Assembly (NCBI GenBank): GCA_005862285.1
Contig: SZXW01000007.1
Location: 1 to 64,000, forward strand
Length of the DNA stretch: 64,000 bases
From: Chlorobium sp.
GTDB lineage: Bacteria > Bacteroidota > Chlorobiia > Chlorobiales > Chlorobiaceae
Direction: 5' to 3'
Shown here in pieces: positions 42,388-51,485 of this stretch. Position 1 is the stretch's first letter. Each line of letters starts with the position of its first letter. Under the pieces are notes generated by a model. That model ran no database searches. It was not told where the DNA came from and worked only from the letters and a program-made list of their open reading frames with translations. The position numbers and the translations under genes were made by a program.

Positions 42388-45300
42388 ACGCCTCGATTTG
42401 AAAGCGTTCGGCCCTTTTTCCGGCCGGGTTCTGGATTTTTCATCGCCTCTTCCCGGCCTTCATATCGTCTACGGACAGAACGAAGCCGGTAAAAGCAGCG
42501 CAATGAGGGCGCTTCAGGCCCTCTTTTTCGGTTTTCCATTGCGAACCGCGGATAATTACCTCCACCACAACCAGCAGCTTCTCGTCGGGGGATGCCTGCT
42601 TGGCGAGGATCGCAGTGAATTCGCCTTTTTCCGTCGGAAACGCAACCAGAAAGATCTGTTCGATAAGGACGACAACCCTCTTGAACCATCGGTCCTGGTG
42701 CCCTGGCTGCACGGCATCGAAAAAGAGCTGTTTCTCGCGCTTTACGGCATCGATCATGAAACGCTTGTGCTTGGAGGGCAGGGCATTCTCGACCAGCAGG
42801 GCGAGGTTGGCAAGGCGCTCTTCGCCGCCGCGACCGGGCTTGCCTCGCTGAAACCCCTGATCGATGAGCTCGAAGAGGAAGCCGACGGTCTTTTCACCCT
42901 CAGAAGCTCTGTCCGCTCGATCAACGAGGCCCTGGCACAGCACAGGGAACTGCAGAAGCAAGCGAAGGAGGCCACGCTTTCGGGCCGTGATTGGGAGGAG
43001 CAGCGGCAAGCCCTCGACGAGGCGTTGAAGCGGCTGAATGAGCGGCAGGAGGAAAAGCGGCGGCACGAGACCGAAAAACACCGGCTCGAACGCCTGCACC
43101 AGGCCCTGCCCGATCTTTCGCTTCGTAAAATCCTGATGCGTGAGCTTGCTGAACTGGGAGATGTCACACCTCTTCCGGAGGGTTTCGGTGAGCGACGCAC
43201 CATCCTCGAACAGCGGTTGCGGGAAGCCCGCATCAGACATGAACAGGTAATGGCAAGGATTAGGGCCCTCCGGGAAAAAACAGGGGGACTTTCGCTGAAC
43301 AGCACCATTCTCGAGGAGGCGACAGCGATAGACGAGCTCTTGCAGCGTCTCGGCGAATATCGGAAAGCGAAGAGCGACCGCCCGCAGCGCGAGGGTCAGC
43401 GCGTCGGTATTAAAACCGCAGCGGCGGACCTGCTCCGGCAGATCAAACCGGAGCTTTCCATCAACGATGTTGAAAGCCTTCGCTCAGGTCTCTCGAAGCG
43501 CAGGAGAATTCAGGAACTCGCCTCCCGCTTCGAAGCGGTTCGGAAGGGAACCCTGATTGCGCAGGAAGAGATGCAGAAGATCGAAAAAGCTCTTGAAAGG
43601 CTCCAGAACGAGCGACGGCTGCTGCCGGCCGTTGCCGGTACCGGTGAGCTTTCGAAGGTATTGGCCGCCGCTGAAAAGAGCGGGGACCTCGATTCTGCGA
43701 TCCATCTCCTCGGCTTGGAGCGGAGCCGTGCCGAACAAGAATGCTGTACTGCGCTGGAGCGTCTCGGTCTGTGGAAGGGTCCGCTGGAGCTTGCGCTCCG
43801 TCTTCCGCTCCCGTTGCCCCAAACCGTGCAGCATTTCGAAGAAGAGTTCCATGAGCTCAGCGACCGGAAAAGGCAGATCCGCATAGAGAGGGAAGATCTT
43901 GAGAAAAAGCTGCTCGAAGCGGATGAGCAGTTGCGCAGGCTTGCATTCAGTACCGACGTACCGAGTGAAGAGGAACTGGCCAGACAGCGGAGCCGCAGGG
44001 AAGAGGGATGGCAGCTGCTGCGCCGCAAGTGGATCGTAGATGAGGATGTCACGGAAGAGAGCCGCAGCTACGATCCGGAGCATACGCTCCCTGAAGCTTA
44101 TGAAATCATGGTGGTCAGGGCAGACCGGACGGCAGACCGTCTTTACCGGGAAGCGGAGCTTGTCGAGAAGCATGCGTCATTCAAAGCTGTAGCGGAAAAA
44201 ATCGGAAAAAGGCTGGAAGTGCTCCAGGAACAGGATCACGGTCTTGAAGGATACCTTGCAGAACTGCAGCAGCGCTGGCTGGAGCAATGGGCGCCATGCG
44301 GCATCGTTCCCCTTTCCCCGCGCGAGATGGGAGGATGGCTCGCATCTTTCGAACATCTTCGGCTTCAGGTGAGGGAATTTGAAAAGGTCCGGAATGAGCT
44401 GGAGGAGAAGGGTGCGCTGCGCCGGGAGCTGCGGAAAAACCTCGTGAAGGAAATTGCCTCCGCAGCCGAAGGGAATAGTTTCCCGGGTGAAGAGCTTCAG
44501 GGGCCGCTCGACTTCACCCGATCGCTTCTGGAAAGTATTGAAAAGTTCCGGAAGGATAGCGAAATGCTTGACCAAAGGCTTCGTGACGGCCGGAATGCGC
44601 TGGAAATTGCCCGGGAGAGAAGAACCTTGGCGGATGAGGAACTGAAGACATGGCGGAAGGATTGGAGCGAAGCTCTGATGCCCCTCGGACTTGACGGCGG
44701 TGTTCTTCCCTACGAAGCGCTCGATTTTATCGATACCCTCCAGTCCTGCTTCGAGAAGCTTAAGGAGGCTGACGAATTCCGCAAGCGCATCGAAGGGATC
44801 GATCGGGATACGAACGAGTTTGAACGGGATACCGGGATGCTTTTGAAAAAGATTGCACCTGATCTTGCCTCTGCCGATATTCATCAGGCCGTCCCGGAGC
44901 TCAAGCGCCGTCTCGGAAGTGCCAGTGAGGAACATGCAATACTGCAGCGGGAGACCGAAGAGCTGGAGACGCTCGCAAACGCGCTCATAGGGACCGAAAA
45001 GGATGTGCATGGATGTGAAGAGGAGCTTGCTGAAATGCGCCACTCCGCCCGGTGCGAAACTCACGAGGAGCTTATTGCGGCAGAGCAGCGCTCGGCGGCA
45101 TATTTGAGGATCAAAGAGAGACTGCAGGAATCGGAGCGGAACCTTTACCGCATTGCCGGAGGGGTAGCTATCGACGAGCTTGCGCTTGAGGCCGAAGCGG
45201 CCGATCCCGATGAGCTTCCCGCCCGGATAGAAGCCCTCAACGCAGAGATACGCAACCTGCTCGATCCGGAAATAGAGCAACTTATGGAAAGTATCGGCCG

Positions 45301-45907
45301 GAGACGGAACGAACTGGAACGGATGGATGGCAGCGGAAAGGCGGCGGAACTGTCCGAAGCCTTGCAGCACTCCCTCACGAAAATCCGCCGTCTGACCGAG
45401 CGTTATATTCGCATCAAGCTTGCCGCAAAACTGCTGCGCGACGAAGCCGAGCGGTACCGTGCTGAAAACGAGGCCCCGTTGCTGAAAATCGCCTCCCGGT
45501 ATTTCAGTGAGCTTACCATCGGTTCGTTCGAAGGCCTGCGCACCGACAGCGACGACCACGGCAGACTTATCCTTGCCGGAGTGCGGCCGAACGGAAGCTG
45601 GCTGCAAACCGATGCGATGAGCTCCGGTACCCGCGACCAGCTCTACCTCGCCCTCAGGCTCGCAACGCTGGAATGGCGCACCGAGACGGGAGAACCGATG
45701 CCCTTCATCGTGGACGACATCCTGATCAACTTCGACGATGAACGTTCAAAGGCAACCATCAAAGCACTGAGCGAACTGGGAAAAAAGAACCAGGTGATCC
45801 TTTTCACGCACCACCGGAAGATCGTGGAAACGGCAGGGGAAAAGGCCTTCGCGGGCCAGGTGTTCATCCATGAACTGGGGGAGAGGCAGGGCCGTCTGTC
45901 GATGTGA
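42377..45907 (+). CDS. yhaN: SbcC/Rad50-like ATPase, YhaN family
   Basis: A 1,176-residue SMC-like ATPase. Walker A GQNEAGKSSAMRALQAL is near the N-terminus. Long charged coiled coils fill the middle, and the C-terminus has the signature SSGTRDQLYLALRLA and Walker B PFIVDDILINFDD with FTHHRKIV. It pairs with YhaO, as shown by the overlap with AGGAGG upstream. The zinc-hook CxxC of Rad50 was not seen. Very long antisense ORFs in this gene (476 aa) are shadows. Confidence 0.85.
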   Translation: MRIKRLDLKAFGPFSGRVLDFSSPLPGLHIVYGQNEAGKSSAMRALQALFFGFPLRTADNYLHHNQQLLVGGCLLGEDRSEFAFFRRKRNQKDLFDKDDNPLEPSVLVPWLHGIEKELFLALYGIDHETLVLGGQGILDQQGEVGKALFAAATGLASLKPLIDELEEEADGLFTLRSSVRSINEALAQHRELQKQAKEATLSGRDWEEQRQALDEALKRLNERQEEKRRHETEKHRLERLHQALPDLSLRKILMRELAELGDVTPLPEGFGERRTILEQRLREARIRHEQVMARIRALREKTGGLSLNSTILEEATAIDELLQRLGEYRKAKSDRPQREGQRVGIKTAAADLLRQIKPELSINDVESLRSGLSKRRRIQELASRFEAVRKGTLIAQEEMQKIEKALERLQNERRLLPAVAGTGELSKVLAAAEKSGDLDSAIHLLGLERSRAEQECCTALERLGLWKGPLELALRLPLPLPQTVQHFEEEFHELSDRKRQIRIEREDLEKKLLEADEQLRRLAFSTDVPSEEELARQRSRREEGWQLLRRKWIVDEDVTEESRSYDPEHTLPEAYEIMVVRADRTADRLYREAELVEKHASFKAVAEKIGKRLEVLQEQDHGLEGYLAELQQRWLEQWAPCGIVPLSPREMGGWLASFEHLRLQVREFEKVRNELEEKGALRRELRKNLVKEIASAAEGNSFPGEELQGPLDFTRSLLESIEKFRKDSEMLDQRLRDGRNALEIARERRTLADEELKTWRKDWSEALMPLGLDGGVLPYEALDFIDTLQSCFEKLKEADEFRKRIEGIDRDTNEFERDTGMLLKKIAPDLASADIHQAVPELKRRLGSASEEHAILQRETEELETLANALIGTEKDVHGCEEELAEMRHSARCETHEELIAAEQRSAAYLRIKERLQESERNLYRIAGGVAIDELALEAEAADPDELPARIEALNAEIRNLLDPEIEQLMESIGRRRNELERMDGSGKAAELSEALQHSLTKIRRLTERYIRIKLAAKLLRDEAERYRAENEAPLLKIASRYFSELTIGSFEGLRTDSDDHGRLILAGVRPNGSWLQTDAMSSGTRDQLYLALRLATLEWRTETGEPMPFIVDDILINFDDERSKATIKALSELGKKNQVILFTHHRKIVETAGEKAFAGQVFIHELGERQGRLSM

Positions 45908-45965
45908 GAAATGAAAAATGCTTTTTTTATGAACCATAGATCCTGAAAAAGCAAAAGACCAGGGA

Positions 45966-46064
45966 GTGTCATCCTGAATGAAACGCAGTGTAATGAAAGA
46001 TCCATTATCGATGTAAACAGGATAAGGATCCTTCAACCGGCTTCGCCAGCTTCAGAATGACACC
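45966..46064. repeat. Dispersed inverted-arm repeat, copy C
   Basis: The left arm GTGTCATCCTGAATGAAACG ends in AAAGATCC; the right arm GGATCCTTCAACCGGCTTCG ends in CAGAATGACACC. About 22 bases lie between. It is in the 200-base gap between yhaN and a DUF3465 gene. Confidence 0.6.
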
Positions 46065-46107
46065 AGGCGCATGCGTATTATTACTTTCATTGATGGGTTA
46101 ATGAACA

Positions 46108-46596
46108 ATGCCTGATAGCACAAGAACGAAACAAATCCTGGTCGCCGCGGCTATCCTGCTTGGGGGGTATGGATATTCCTGGTTCGGCACACAGCATGCC
46201 GCTCTGCCCGTCAAGCCGACGACTGCCGTTCAAAGCCGGATTCAGGTCCAGAACGCGGAGAATTCCGATGCGGTCATTGCAAAGGCATTTGCAAACAGGC
46301 AGAGCAACCTGCAGCTTTCGGGAGAAGGGGTTGTGATCAAGATGCTGCCCGACGATACCCACGGCAGCCGTCATCAGAAGTTCCTCCTGAAACTGTCGAA
46401 CGGGCAGACCCTGCTGGTGGCGCACAATATCGATCTCGCACCGAGGGTGAGCGGCCTCAGGGAAGGCGATACGGTCATGTTCAGCGGCGAGTACGAATGG
46501 AGCCCGAAAGGTGGAACTCTGCACTGGACTCACCACGATTCCGCCGGATCGCACCCTTACGGATGGATAGAGCTGCGAGGCCGAAGGTATCAGTGA
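46108..46596 (+). CDS. DUF3465 protein, membrane-anchored
   Basis: A 162-residue protein with an N-terminal hydrophobic helix (ILVAAAILLGGYGYSWFG), then a domain with the DUF3465 signatures GEGVVIKMLPDDTHGSRHQKFLLKL, LLVAHNIDLAPR and GGTLHWTHHDSAGSHPYGWI. The many His residues could bind metal. It is predicted to face the periplasm. Function is unknown. Confidence 0.75.
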   Translation: MPDSTRTKQILVAAAILLGGYGYSWFGTQHAALPVKPTTAVQSRIQVQNAENSDAVIAKAFANRQSNLQLSGEGVVIKMLPDDTHGSRHQKFLLKLSNGQTLLVAHNIDLAPRVSGLREGDTVMFSGEYEWSPKGGTLHWTHHDSAGSHPYGWIELRGRRYQ

Positions 46597-46642
46597 AAGG
46601 CACCACTCCGCATAATTGAAGACATCATCAAGGAGCATATCA

Positions 46643-46924
46643 ATGAAATCACAAGCGCTTGGCATCGACACTTCTCCGCTTGAGGTCACTAACATTTCAC
46701 CTCAAGGGATCTGGCTGCTTGCCGCTGAGGAAGAGTTGTTTTTACCATTTGAGGAATTTCCATGGTTCAAAGAGGCAAGTGTATCGGCTGTTTTGCATGT
46801 TGAAAGTCCTCTGCCAGGACATTTCTACTGGACGGATATGGATGTTGACCTTACTCTTGAATCCATAAGACACCCCGAAATGTATTCCTTGGTATCAAAA
46901 CAAAGCGGCGCACAAACGCATTGA
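46643..46924 (+). CDS. DUF2442 protein
   Basis: A 93-residue protein starting at MKSQALGIDTSP, with AGGAG 7 bases upstream; the ORF-track start is a TTG nine codons earlier. The core LFLPFEEFPWFKEA and DVDLTLESIRHPE match DUF2442 proteins, small DNA-contact or toxin-antitoxin-associated proteins of unknown function. No DUF4160 partner was seen next to it. Confidence 0.7.
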   Translation: MKSQALGIDTSPLEVTNISPQGIWLLAAEEELFLPFEEFPWFKEASVSAVLHVESPLPGHFYWTDMDVDLTLESIRHPEMYSLVSKQSGAQTH

Positions 46925-47039
46925 TTCGGTCGGTACAGATATGAAAGCAAGTATACTGACCGTTAAGAACTGATTCCTGATTTTCTCCTGTACCGCACTT
47001 AGATTTTTGTGAACGTTAGCCTTAAAGGAAAACGCTACA

Positions 47040-47597
47040 ATGAAAAACATCAATACCCAAGTATGTCCGGTTGCATTGTCAGGCTCACTTGACAACCGAA
47101 TCCGCAGATGGCTGCAGAACCCCCGGAAGATCCTGGGCCCGTATGTCAAGGAAGGCATGACGGTTCTGGATGTAGGGTGCGGCCCGGGATTTTTCACGAT
47201 CGAAATGGCAATGATGGTCAGCAAATCCGGACGTGTCATCGTTGCCGATATGCAGGAAGGAATGCTGCGGAAAGTGAAAGAGAAAATTGCAGGAACAGAG
47301 CTCGAAAAGCGGGTTCTGCTGCACAAGTGCGAAGAAGACAAAATTGGCGTGACGCTGCCTGTCGATTTCGTGCTTTTGTTCTACATGGTTCACGAAGTCC
47401 CCGACAAGCAACATTTCTTCAAAGAGTTACAATCAATACTGAAACCGAAAGGACAAATTCTGATCGTTGAACCACCGGTTCATGTCTCGAAATCAGCGTT
47501 TGAAGAAACAGTCAGAATAGCCGAAGATGCCGGATTTACCGTTGTTGAAAGGCCGAAGGTGTTTTTCAGCAGGGGAGTGGTGTTGAAGAAGGGGTGA
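47040..47597 (+). CDS. SAM-dependent methyltransferase
   Basis: A 185-residue class I methyltransferase. Motif I is VLDVGCGPGFFTIEMA, with VIVADMQEGML, VLLFYMVHEVPD and ILIVEPPVHV after it. An AAAGGA ribosome site lies upstream. The substrate is unknown; the fold is Ubie/COQ5-like. It is a single gene. Confidence 0.8.
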   Translation: MKNINTQVCPVALSGSLDNRIRRWLQNPRKILGPYVKEGMTVLDVGCGPGFFTIEMAMMVSKSGRVIVADMQEGMLRKVKEKIAGTELEKRVLLHKCEEDKIGVTLPVDFVLLFYMVHEVPDKQHFFKELQSILKPKGQILIVEPPVHVSKSAFEETVRIAEDAGFTVVERPKVFFSRGVVLKKG

Positions 47598-47888
47598 TGT
47601 CATACGGTCACCTACTTTGTGCTGCATTTAAGATCTGTTTCTTCGAAAGAGGACCGATAATCCGCTCGATAAAAAGTAACAAAAGTTATTAAGAGATTGA
47701 TGTTCATAAGAGATCCGGGACGTTGTTCAATAGCGTCAACAGGGAGAGGAGACGTACCTCAGCAAGTCAAACAGATCGGTAACATGCATTAATAGAAAGG
47801 TTTGCGATTATTATCCTGCTCTGCATGATGAGTTTCGACTGTTCCAGAGTTTTCAATCAAATGCGAAATCAAGAGAATTGACTGACAA

Positions 47889-48068
47889 TCAGGCTGGAAA
47901 GAATTTCCCGGGAAAGTTGTCGGGATTGTATACCGGAATGCCATTCCATTCGGCAAGATCAAGCAGATGAGCATCACCGGAGATGATAGCCTCTGCCTGG
48001 GCGGTGCTGGCGGTTTCAAGTGACAAGTATTGAACGCAAATATCCGGGACGCAGGTGACTATGTCAAC
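47889..48068 (-). pseudogene. PIN-domain toxin relic (C-terminal part)
   Basis: On the minus strand an in-frame stretch reads ETASTAQAEAIISGDAHLLDL and then WNGIPVYNPDNFPG before a stop. This matches the end of PIN-domain (VapC-like) toxins, whose LVTGDxHLL and final prediction-like segment are familiar. The N-terminal catalytic Asp half is missing, and a stop lies upstream. No antitoxin was found. It is inside the 526-base gap between a methyltransferase and a cyclophilin gene. Confidence 0.6.
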
Positions 48069-48112
48069 TTATATGATTATAACCTCAGAAACACGTCCCG
48101 GACCTTTGCGTT
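48033..48112. repeat. 19-bp inverted repeat flanking a 42-base loop
   Basis: AACGCAAATATCCGGGACG at 48033-48051 and CGTCCCGGACCTTTGCGTT at 48094-48112 match at 17 of 19 bases when folded. A third TCCGGGACG occurs near 47714. This could be a MITE-like insert or a hairpin; the left arm overlaps the PIN relic. Confidence 0.45.
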
Positions 48113-48123
48113 GCCTCTCATTC

Positions 48124-48690
48124 TCAGGGTTTAACATCTTTGGCAACCTTCATATGCACTATTCTGGTAGGGTTGGAAACAACGCCATTGTTGAATGGTG
48201 AGCCTGCCTTGATCTTGTCGACATATTCCATTCCGGACACTACTCGCCCCCAAACTGTGTATTTACCGTCGAGGTATGACGCGGGTGCCAGACAGATGAA
48301 AAACTGGCTGTCGGCACTGTCGGGGTCAGAGGTGCGCGCCATGGAGACGGTGCCCCGGATATGCTGCTCGCTCGAAAATTCAGATTTCAGCTTCTGACCG
48401 GAACCGCCGGAACCGTCGCCGCGCGGATCGCCAGTCTGGGCCATAAAACCTGGTATGACACGGTGGAAGGTGAGTCCGTCATAAAAACCTTTACGGGTCA
48501 GTTCCTTGATACGGGACACATGGCGGGGTGCGAGGTCCGGAAGCATCTGGATGACGACGCGTCCTGCCGGAAGGTCGAGATAAATCGTATTTTCGGAATC
48601 GAGTGCCGGTGCGGCCGAAACGGACAAGGGAAGTAATCCGGCCACAAGCCCCAGAATGACGACAAGAATTCGAAATGGCTTTTTCAGCAT
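48124..48690 (-). CDS. Periplasmic cyclophilin-type peptidyl-prolyl isomerase
   Basis: A 188-residue protein with a signal peptide (ILVVILGLVAGLLPLSVSA). The cyclophilin core is complete: FYDGLTFHRVIPGFMAQTGDP, GSGGSGQKLKSEF, GTVSMARTSDPDSADSQFFI and YTVWGRVVSGME. It helps fold exported proteins. A small membrane protein gene diverges at its 5' end. Confidence 0.9.
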   Translation of the reverse strand: MLKKPFRILVVILGLVAGLLPLSVSAAPALDSENTIYLDLPAGRVVIQMLPDLAPRHVSRIKELTRKGFYDGLTFHRVIPGFMAQTGDPRGDGSGGSGQKLKSEFSSEQHIRGTVSMARTSDPDSADSQFFICLAPASYLDGKYTVWGRVVSGMEYVDKIKAGSPFNNGVVSNPTRIVHMKVAKDVKP

Positions 48691-48782
48691 GGTTTACCGG
48701 TTTTGATTGGATGAATATGCTTTTGTATTATAGCAAGAATGAAGAAAGACGCAATGGGAAACTGAAAAACATCCTTAGCACC

Positions 48783-49139
48783 ATGTACGAACCTCGCAAT
48801 ATCCGCCCGATTCCTGCAGGAAGCTTTATCCTGCGAATGGCCGGACATGCCGGACTCGCCGTTCTTCTGATCGGTGTTTCGCTGATGATCGGTATGGCCG
48901 GATACATGCACACCGAAAAGATGTCGCTGCTCGATGCGTTTCTGAACGCGGCTATGCTGCTTGGAGGTATGGGGCCGGTAAAAACCGAAGGATTGAGCGA
49001 CAGCGGCAAACTTTTTGCCGGCTTTTATGCGCTCTACGCAGGACTGGTCTTCATTGCGGTCATGAGTATCATGCTTTCCCCGGTGGTGCATCGGATCATG
49101 CACCGGCTTCACTGGGATGAGGAGCGCGAAGCGACATAG
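48783..49139 (+). CDS. Two-helix membrane protein resembling an ion-channel pore module
   Basis: About 118 residues from MYEPRNIRPIPA. The ORF-track start 36 codons earlier overlaps the cyclophilin gene. There are two membrane helices (AGLAVLLIGVSLMIGMAGY; LFAGFYALYAGLVFIAVMSIML) with a loop AAMLLGGMGPVKTEGLSDSGK between. The plan is that of two-TM potassium channels, but the selectivity filter TVGYG is absent. It is an unassigned membrane protein. Confidence 0.5.
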   Translation: MYEPRNIRPIPAGSFILRMAGHAGLAVLLIGVSLMIGMAGYMHTEKMSLLDAFLNAAMLLGGMGPVKTEGLSDSGKLFAGFYALYAGLVFIAVMSIMLSPVVHRIMHRLHWDEEREAT

Positions 49140-49210
49140 CCACGGTTAAAAGGGCGGACTTGACTGAATACTGATTTTCCGGATTTTTTACCCTTTCAGA
49201 TGTGTGGTTG

Positions 49211-49513
49211 TCACTTAGCTTCGATGAAACTTTCAATAGCCGACACTATGCTGTCAACATCATCCGGAGATACCCCGGAAAACCATACCTTCTGAGGATA
49301 AATGATCACGTTAGGTCCCGTGGCGCAAAGTCCCATGCAGCCGGATGTCGAAACCCTCACTTTTCCTTTCCACCCTTTCTCGTCAACAACCTTTTTGATT
49401 GTGGCTTTTACGAGCAGACTGTTGTCATCTGCACATGATTTTCGATCTCCGGCCCTATCATTGGTACAAACGAAAACATGAACGGCAAATGGAGATTCTT
49501 TTTGAACAGCCAT
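49211..49513 (-). CDS. Thioredoxin-like [2Fe-2S] ferredoxin
   Basis: A 100-residue protein of the thioredoxin-fold ferredoxin type. The first Cys cluster is VFVCTNDRAGDRKSCAD; the second, SGCMGLCATGPNVIIYP, is the family hallmark. It carries electrons; partners are unknown. It stands alone between a membrane protein and the geranylgeranyl-reductase-like gene. Confidence 0.85.
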   Translation of the reverse strand: MAVQKESPFAVHVFVCTNDRAGDRKSCADDNSLLVKATIKKVVDEKGWKGKVRVSTSGCMGLCATGPNVIIYPQKVWFSGVSPDDVDSIVSAIESFIEAK

Positions 49514-49868
49514 GTCGAACTATCTTTATAATTGATCATTTTTCCGAACGAATGGCCTGATTGCAGGCATAAAGCTCATACTCGATTACGCTCAAATGAA
49601 TGCTCATGAGCGTATTACGATATATCTGAGAAACGAAGGACCCCACTTGGCAAGGAACTGGCGTTTAACTCTCTATGGATATAATTTCACGAAGCCCCAT
49701 TAGTGAAAAATATAAAGGAATTCCAAATACCTCGCAGCTTTCTGTGAGGATGTTTTATTTTTTACCTGGAGCCTTCTTACTATAGAGTTGACATGAAAAT
49801 GTCTGGGCGAAGCAAGCCTGTTTCAGGCATGCTGTCGGCCGAATTGCGATAAAAGATGTCCATCGACT
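49514..49868. other. Intergenic region before the geranylgeranyl reductase gene
   Basis: Two short hairpins were seen: TACGCTCA / TGAGCGTA (49587-49614) and GCCTG / CAGGC (49816-49828). A CTGAGAAACGAAGGACCCC stretch near 49627 resembles one arm of the dispersed repeat. No gene was recognised. Confidence 0.4.
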
Positions 49869-51077
49869 ATGAAATCTTATGATGCGGTGATTTCTGGAGC
49901 CGGGCCTGCGGGATGTTCGGCGGCTTTGTCACTTGCCCGGAAGGGGCACCGTGTTTTGCTATTGGACAAGGCGCGATTTCCGAGGGAGAAGATTTGCGGG
50001 GATGGCGTTACCGCCTCTTCGGTTTTATTGCTTGAAGAGATGGGTGTAATGGAGCTTCTCCGTCAGCGGCCGGAAAGCCTGAACGCATTCAGAGGCGCAA
50101 CGTTCGTCTCTCCCGGGGGCATGGTAGTGCAGGGGAGAATCATGCAGAATGGCAATATGAAAGGAAGTTCCTACATCATTCCGAGAACAGCGCTTGACGA
50201 TTGCCTCGTATCCCGGGTCAAAGATCATGCATCCATAACTTTTCTCGACAATACGAACGTCACTGGTCTCATCTTGGAGGGAGACTGTGCGCGAAGCGTT
50301 ACCACTTCCGCCGGGGATTTTTCAGGAAGAGTTGTCATCGCCGCAGATGGCGCCTATTCTCCGATAGCAAGACAGCTGAATCTCTTGAACCGCAATAAAA
50401 ACCAGCAGGGATTCGCCATGCGCGCATGGTTTTCGGATGTCGATGGGCTGACCGATTCGATAGAGCTTTGTTACGATAAAGTCATGCTGCCGGGATATGG
50501 CTGGATCTTTCCCGCTGGAAAACAGCGTGCAAATGTAGGGGTATTTCTTCTGTCCCGTTTTACAGACCAGCGAACTCTCAAGAGGTTGTTCGAGCGCTTT
50601 GTCAACGAATACGACTATGCTTCAGCAAAGCTGAAAAACGCCGTCATGGAGCCTGGGACGCTGAAAAGCTGGCCTCTGCCGTTCGGTTCCTTTCCGGGAA
50701 GACGAGGCCATGGCAATATACTGCTTGCGGGTGATGCAGGTAGCTTTGTCGATCCGATAACCGGCGAAGGCATTTACTATGCCCTGAAAAGCGGTCAATA
50801 TGCTGCCGAAGCGATCGCACAGGTGCTGAAACGCAATGACGAAGCCGCGGTTCTGACCCGTTATGAGGAACTCTGGAGAGGGGAGTTTTCGACCAGGGTG
50901 TATTTGCCTGGATACGCTTTTCAGCATTTCATGAACAACTCCTGGTTCGTGGAAACATTCATGCGCTATACAGCAAAAAAACAAAGCCGCGCAGACCTGC
51001 TGGCCGATGTCGTCGCCCACAACCGCAAAAGACGCGATCTGTTCAAATTGCTGAACCCGTTTCATAAGGTTTATTAA
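49869..51077 (+). CDS. Geranylgeranyl reductase family FAD enzyme
   Basis: A 402-residue flavoprotein. It has an N-terminal AVISGAGPAGCSAALSLARKG, the family motif FPREKICGDGVT, a middle AADGAYSPIARQL and a C-terminal AGDAGSFVDPITGEGIYYALKSG. The group includes BchP/ChlP, which saturate the geranylgeranyl tail of (bacterio)chlorophylls, and enzymes acting on isoprenoid quinones or lipids. Green sulfur bacteria have several paralogues, so the exact substrate is open. It is a single gene. Confidence 0.85.
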   Translation: MKSYDAVISGAGPAGCSAALSLARKGHRVLLLDKARFPREKICGDGVTASSVLLLEEMGVMELLRQRPESLNAFRGATFVSPGGMVVQGRIMQNGNMKGSSYIIPRTALDDCLVSRVKDHASITFLDNTNVTGLILEGDCARSVTTSAGDFSGRVVIAADGAYSPIARQLNLLNRNKNQQGFAMRAWFSDVDGLTDSIELCYDKVMLPGYGWIFPAGKQRANVGVFLLSRFTDQRTLKRLFERFVNEYDYASAKLKNAVMEPGTLKSWPLPFGSFPGRRGHGNILLAGDAGSFVDPITGEGIYYALKSGQYAAEAIAQVLKRNDEAAVLTRYEELWRGEFSTRVYLPGYAFQHFMNNSWFVETFMRYTAKKQSRADLLADVVAHNRKRRDLFKLLNPFHKVY

Positions 51078-51195
51078 GAAAAATAGTTAATGTGAAATAA
51101 TTCTTCGAAAAAACGTTCAATACGATCTTTTACAACCTTTAGAAAAACATAGAAAAAAGGATATGAAACGATGTGACTGAGCTGAATCAAGCCAG

Positions 51196-51414
51196 ATGGA
51201 AATTGCCTGTAACGATGAAGAATGGGGCGTGCCTGTGCACGACGACCGGAAACATATTGAAATGCTGATACAGGAAGGATCCCTGGCAGGTTTGAGCTGG
51301 AAAACGGTGCTGCAGAAAAGGGAAGCGTATCGAAAGGCATTTCACCAGTTCGATCCCGGAAAAGTCGCCTGCACATCTTTTTTCGACTTCGAGATCTGCC
51401 GGATTGAAGATTGA
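51196..51414 (+). pseudogene. Broken 3-methyladenine DNA glycosylase I (tag) fragment
   Basis: Residues 1-57 match the internal part of Tag: EEWGVPVHDDRKHIEMLIQEGSLAGLSWKTVLQKREAYRKAF, then HQFDPGKVA. The N-terminal Cys region and the last two thirds are missing; after CTSFF the match ends and the frame stops. The candidate catalytic Glu is kept. It is a fragment, not a working enzyme. Confidence 0.75.
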
Positions 51415-51485
51415 AACTGCCAATCGTATATTTTAACAAGTTGAAGATTCAGCAGGATCGATCGTTAACCAGAATCCCTAAAACC

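Noticed and set aside
42440-43240. 266-residue ORF antisense to yhaN N-terminus
   Set aside because: It is a shadow of the Walker A region of yhaN.
44177-45607. 476-residue ORF antisense to yhaN
   Set aside because: It lies wholly within a gene with clear SMC-like motifs. Its composition is a mirror of that gene's codons, and no family was recognised.
47789-48019. 76-residue minus-strand ORF
   Set aside because: It is the wrong frame over the PIN relic; the true relic frame is shifted by one base.
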